Under the pieces are notes generated by a model. The model was not told the origin of the DNA, did no database searches, and saw nothing but the letters and a program-made list of their open reading frames with translations. From Micromonospora chaiyaphumensis (GTDB taxonomy: Bacteria; Actinomycetota; Actinomycetes; Mycobacteriales; Micromonosporaceae), in the NCBI RefSeq assembly GCF_900091435.1, contig NZ_FMCS01000005.1, forward strand, positions 186,001 through 250,000: a DNA stretch of 64,000 nt. Reading direction: 5' to 3'. The position numbers and the translations under genes were made by a program. Positions 63,436-64,000 of this stretch are shown one piece after another; positions within the stretch are counted from its first letter, which is position 1; each line of letters opens with the position of its first letter.

Positions 63436-64000
63436 TCAGGCGGCGGTGGACCAGATGGCGCGGAACGCCGCGGCCTCGCCCGCCAGCCACTGCTCGACCT
63501 GCTCCGGCTTGACGTCGGCCGGCATCCGGTGGGACTCGCCGCGCCGGACGTCGACCAGCACCGGCTCGGCGTGCGGCAGGACCGCGTCCATGTGCCGGGC
63601 CATCAGGTGCAGGGTCGCGAGGGTGGTCTCCTCACTCGGCGGGGCCTCGTCGAAGTGCAGACGGATCGCCTCGGCGCGACCGTCGGCGTAGCGCACGCCG
63701 AACTGCGGGTTGATCTTCACGGGCAGGTCGCCCAGCATCGCGAGGGCGTCGCGGGTCTGCGCCAGGTCGACGCCGGCCGGCTCGCCGAGCGAGTGCAGCC
63801 ACGTGGTCGCACCGGGCACCAGCGCCTCGTAGAGCGGGCGCCAGCGCGGCTTGACCAGGTCGGCCACCTGGGCCAGGTGCGTGCCGCCGGTGTGGAAGGC
63901 GACGTCGGCCTTGAGTGCCTTGACGAACTGGCCGTGCGGGTTGAACCCGTGCCGGCTCGCCCGCTGCTTGCGCAGGCCGCCGACGAAGGTGGCCTTGGTG
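63436..64000 (-). CDS. Unrecognised protein, 5' end outside window
   Basis: The minus-strand frame is open from the window edge to the TGA at 63436, giving the last 187 residues. It contains FVGGLRKQRASRHGFNPHGQ, VAFHTGGTHLAQVADLVKPRWRPLYEAL, DLPVKINPQFGVRYADGRAEAIRLHFDE and a Glu/Ala-rich end. There is no membrane segment and I recognise no domain. The apparent GTG at 63867 is internal. It is convergent with the des operon, so it need not belong to it. Confidence 0.7.
   Translation of the reverse strand, partial: TKATFVGGLRKQRASRHGFNPHGQFVKALKADVAFHTGGTHLAQVADLVKPRWRPLYEALVPGATTWLHSLGEPAGVDLAQTRDALAMLGDLPVKINPQFGVRYADGRAEAIRLHFDEAPPSEETTLATLHLMARHMDAVLPHAEPVLVDVRRGESHRMPADVKPEQVEQWLAGEAAAFRAIWSTAA

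Overview
This 64 kb window is very GC-rich, uses GTG and TTG starts freely, packs genes with many 4-bp ATGA/GTGA overlaps, and shows IdeR/DtxR-type iron boxes, a mycobacterial-style GlgM-GlgE glucan module and a desferrioxamine locus. Together these point to an actinobacterium, most likely Micromonosporaceae (Micromonospora/Salinispora-like). That placement is an inference from gene content; no 16S or other marker is present. I saw no rRNA, tRNA, CRISPR array, transposase or phage gene.

Layout. (1) 1-4.7 kb: the C-terminal-truncated end of a membrane glycosyltransferase, a DUF2183 (APP1-like) phosphatase and a secreted low-complexity Ala/Gly/Gln protein, separated by a 19-bp tandem repeat that runs into a 20-bp perfect palindrome. 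(2) 4.98-13.4 kb: a glucan locus, glgB-glgE-glgA(glgM) on the minus strand and glgC-pgm on the plus strand, diverging from leaderless-type promoters. Pgm makes glucose-1-phosphate, GlgC makes ADP-glucose, GlgM makes maltose-1-phosphate, GlgE extends the glucan and GlgB branches it. (3) 13.4-26.5 kb: a NAD-kinase-like gene and a minus-strand surface-polysaccharide cluster. It holds an aminotransferase, a CapD/PglF-type dehydratase, a PglC-type phosphoglycosyltransferase, a PglD/NeuD-type acetyltransferase, three GT4 glycosyltransferases, a C5-epimerase-like protein and a 923-residue flippase/O-antigen-ligase fusion. The enzyme set matches a diacetamido-trideoxyhexose (bacillosamine-type) initiating sugar.

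(4) 26.7-36 kb: housekeeping and stress genes: a DUF389 membrane protein, Tex with an RGG-rich tail, dGTPase, an NAPE-PLD-like metallo-beta-lactamase fold enzyme, and a Zn-alcohol dehydrogenase/SDR pair behind a sigma-B-like promoter. (5) 36.1-47.9 kb: a Sdh1-type succinate dehydrogenase operon (sdhCAB) divergent from a LysR regulator, an FAD oxidoreductase, HrpA helicase, a cytidine-deaminase-like enzyme, and MerR and YCII-domain genes.

(6) 47.9-63.4 kb: an iron-acquisition island. Three clusters of IdeR-like boxes front a FecCD-type ABC importer with its lipoprotein; a divergent pair (penicillin-amidase-like Ntn hydrolase plus DesC paralogue, versus siderophore-interacting reductase plus RhtX-like MFS permease); and desABCD plus a DHA2-type exporter, ended by a 15-bp hairpin that includes the last stop codon. 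The amidase/second acyltransferase pair suggests that desferrioxamines here carry unusual acyl groups. The window ends in an unrecognised partial gene.

Dispersed GATC-bounded palindromes lie at the 3' ends of several genes and probably act as terminators. Coding starts were chosen from start codon, Shine-Dalgarno spacing and leaderless -10 elements; no alignment or search was run.
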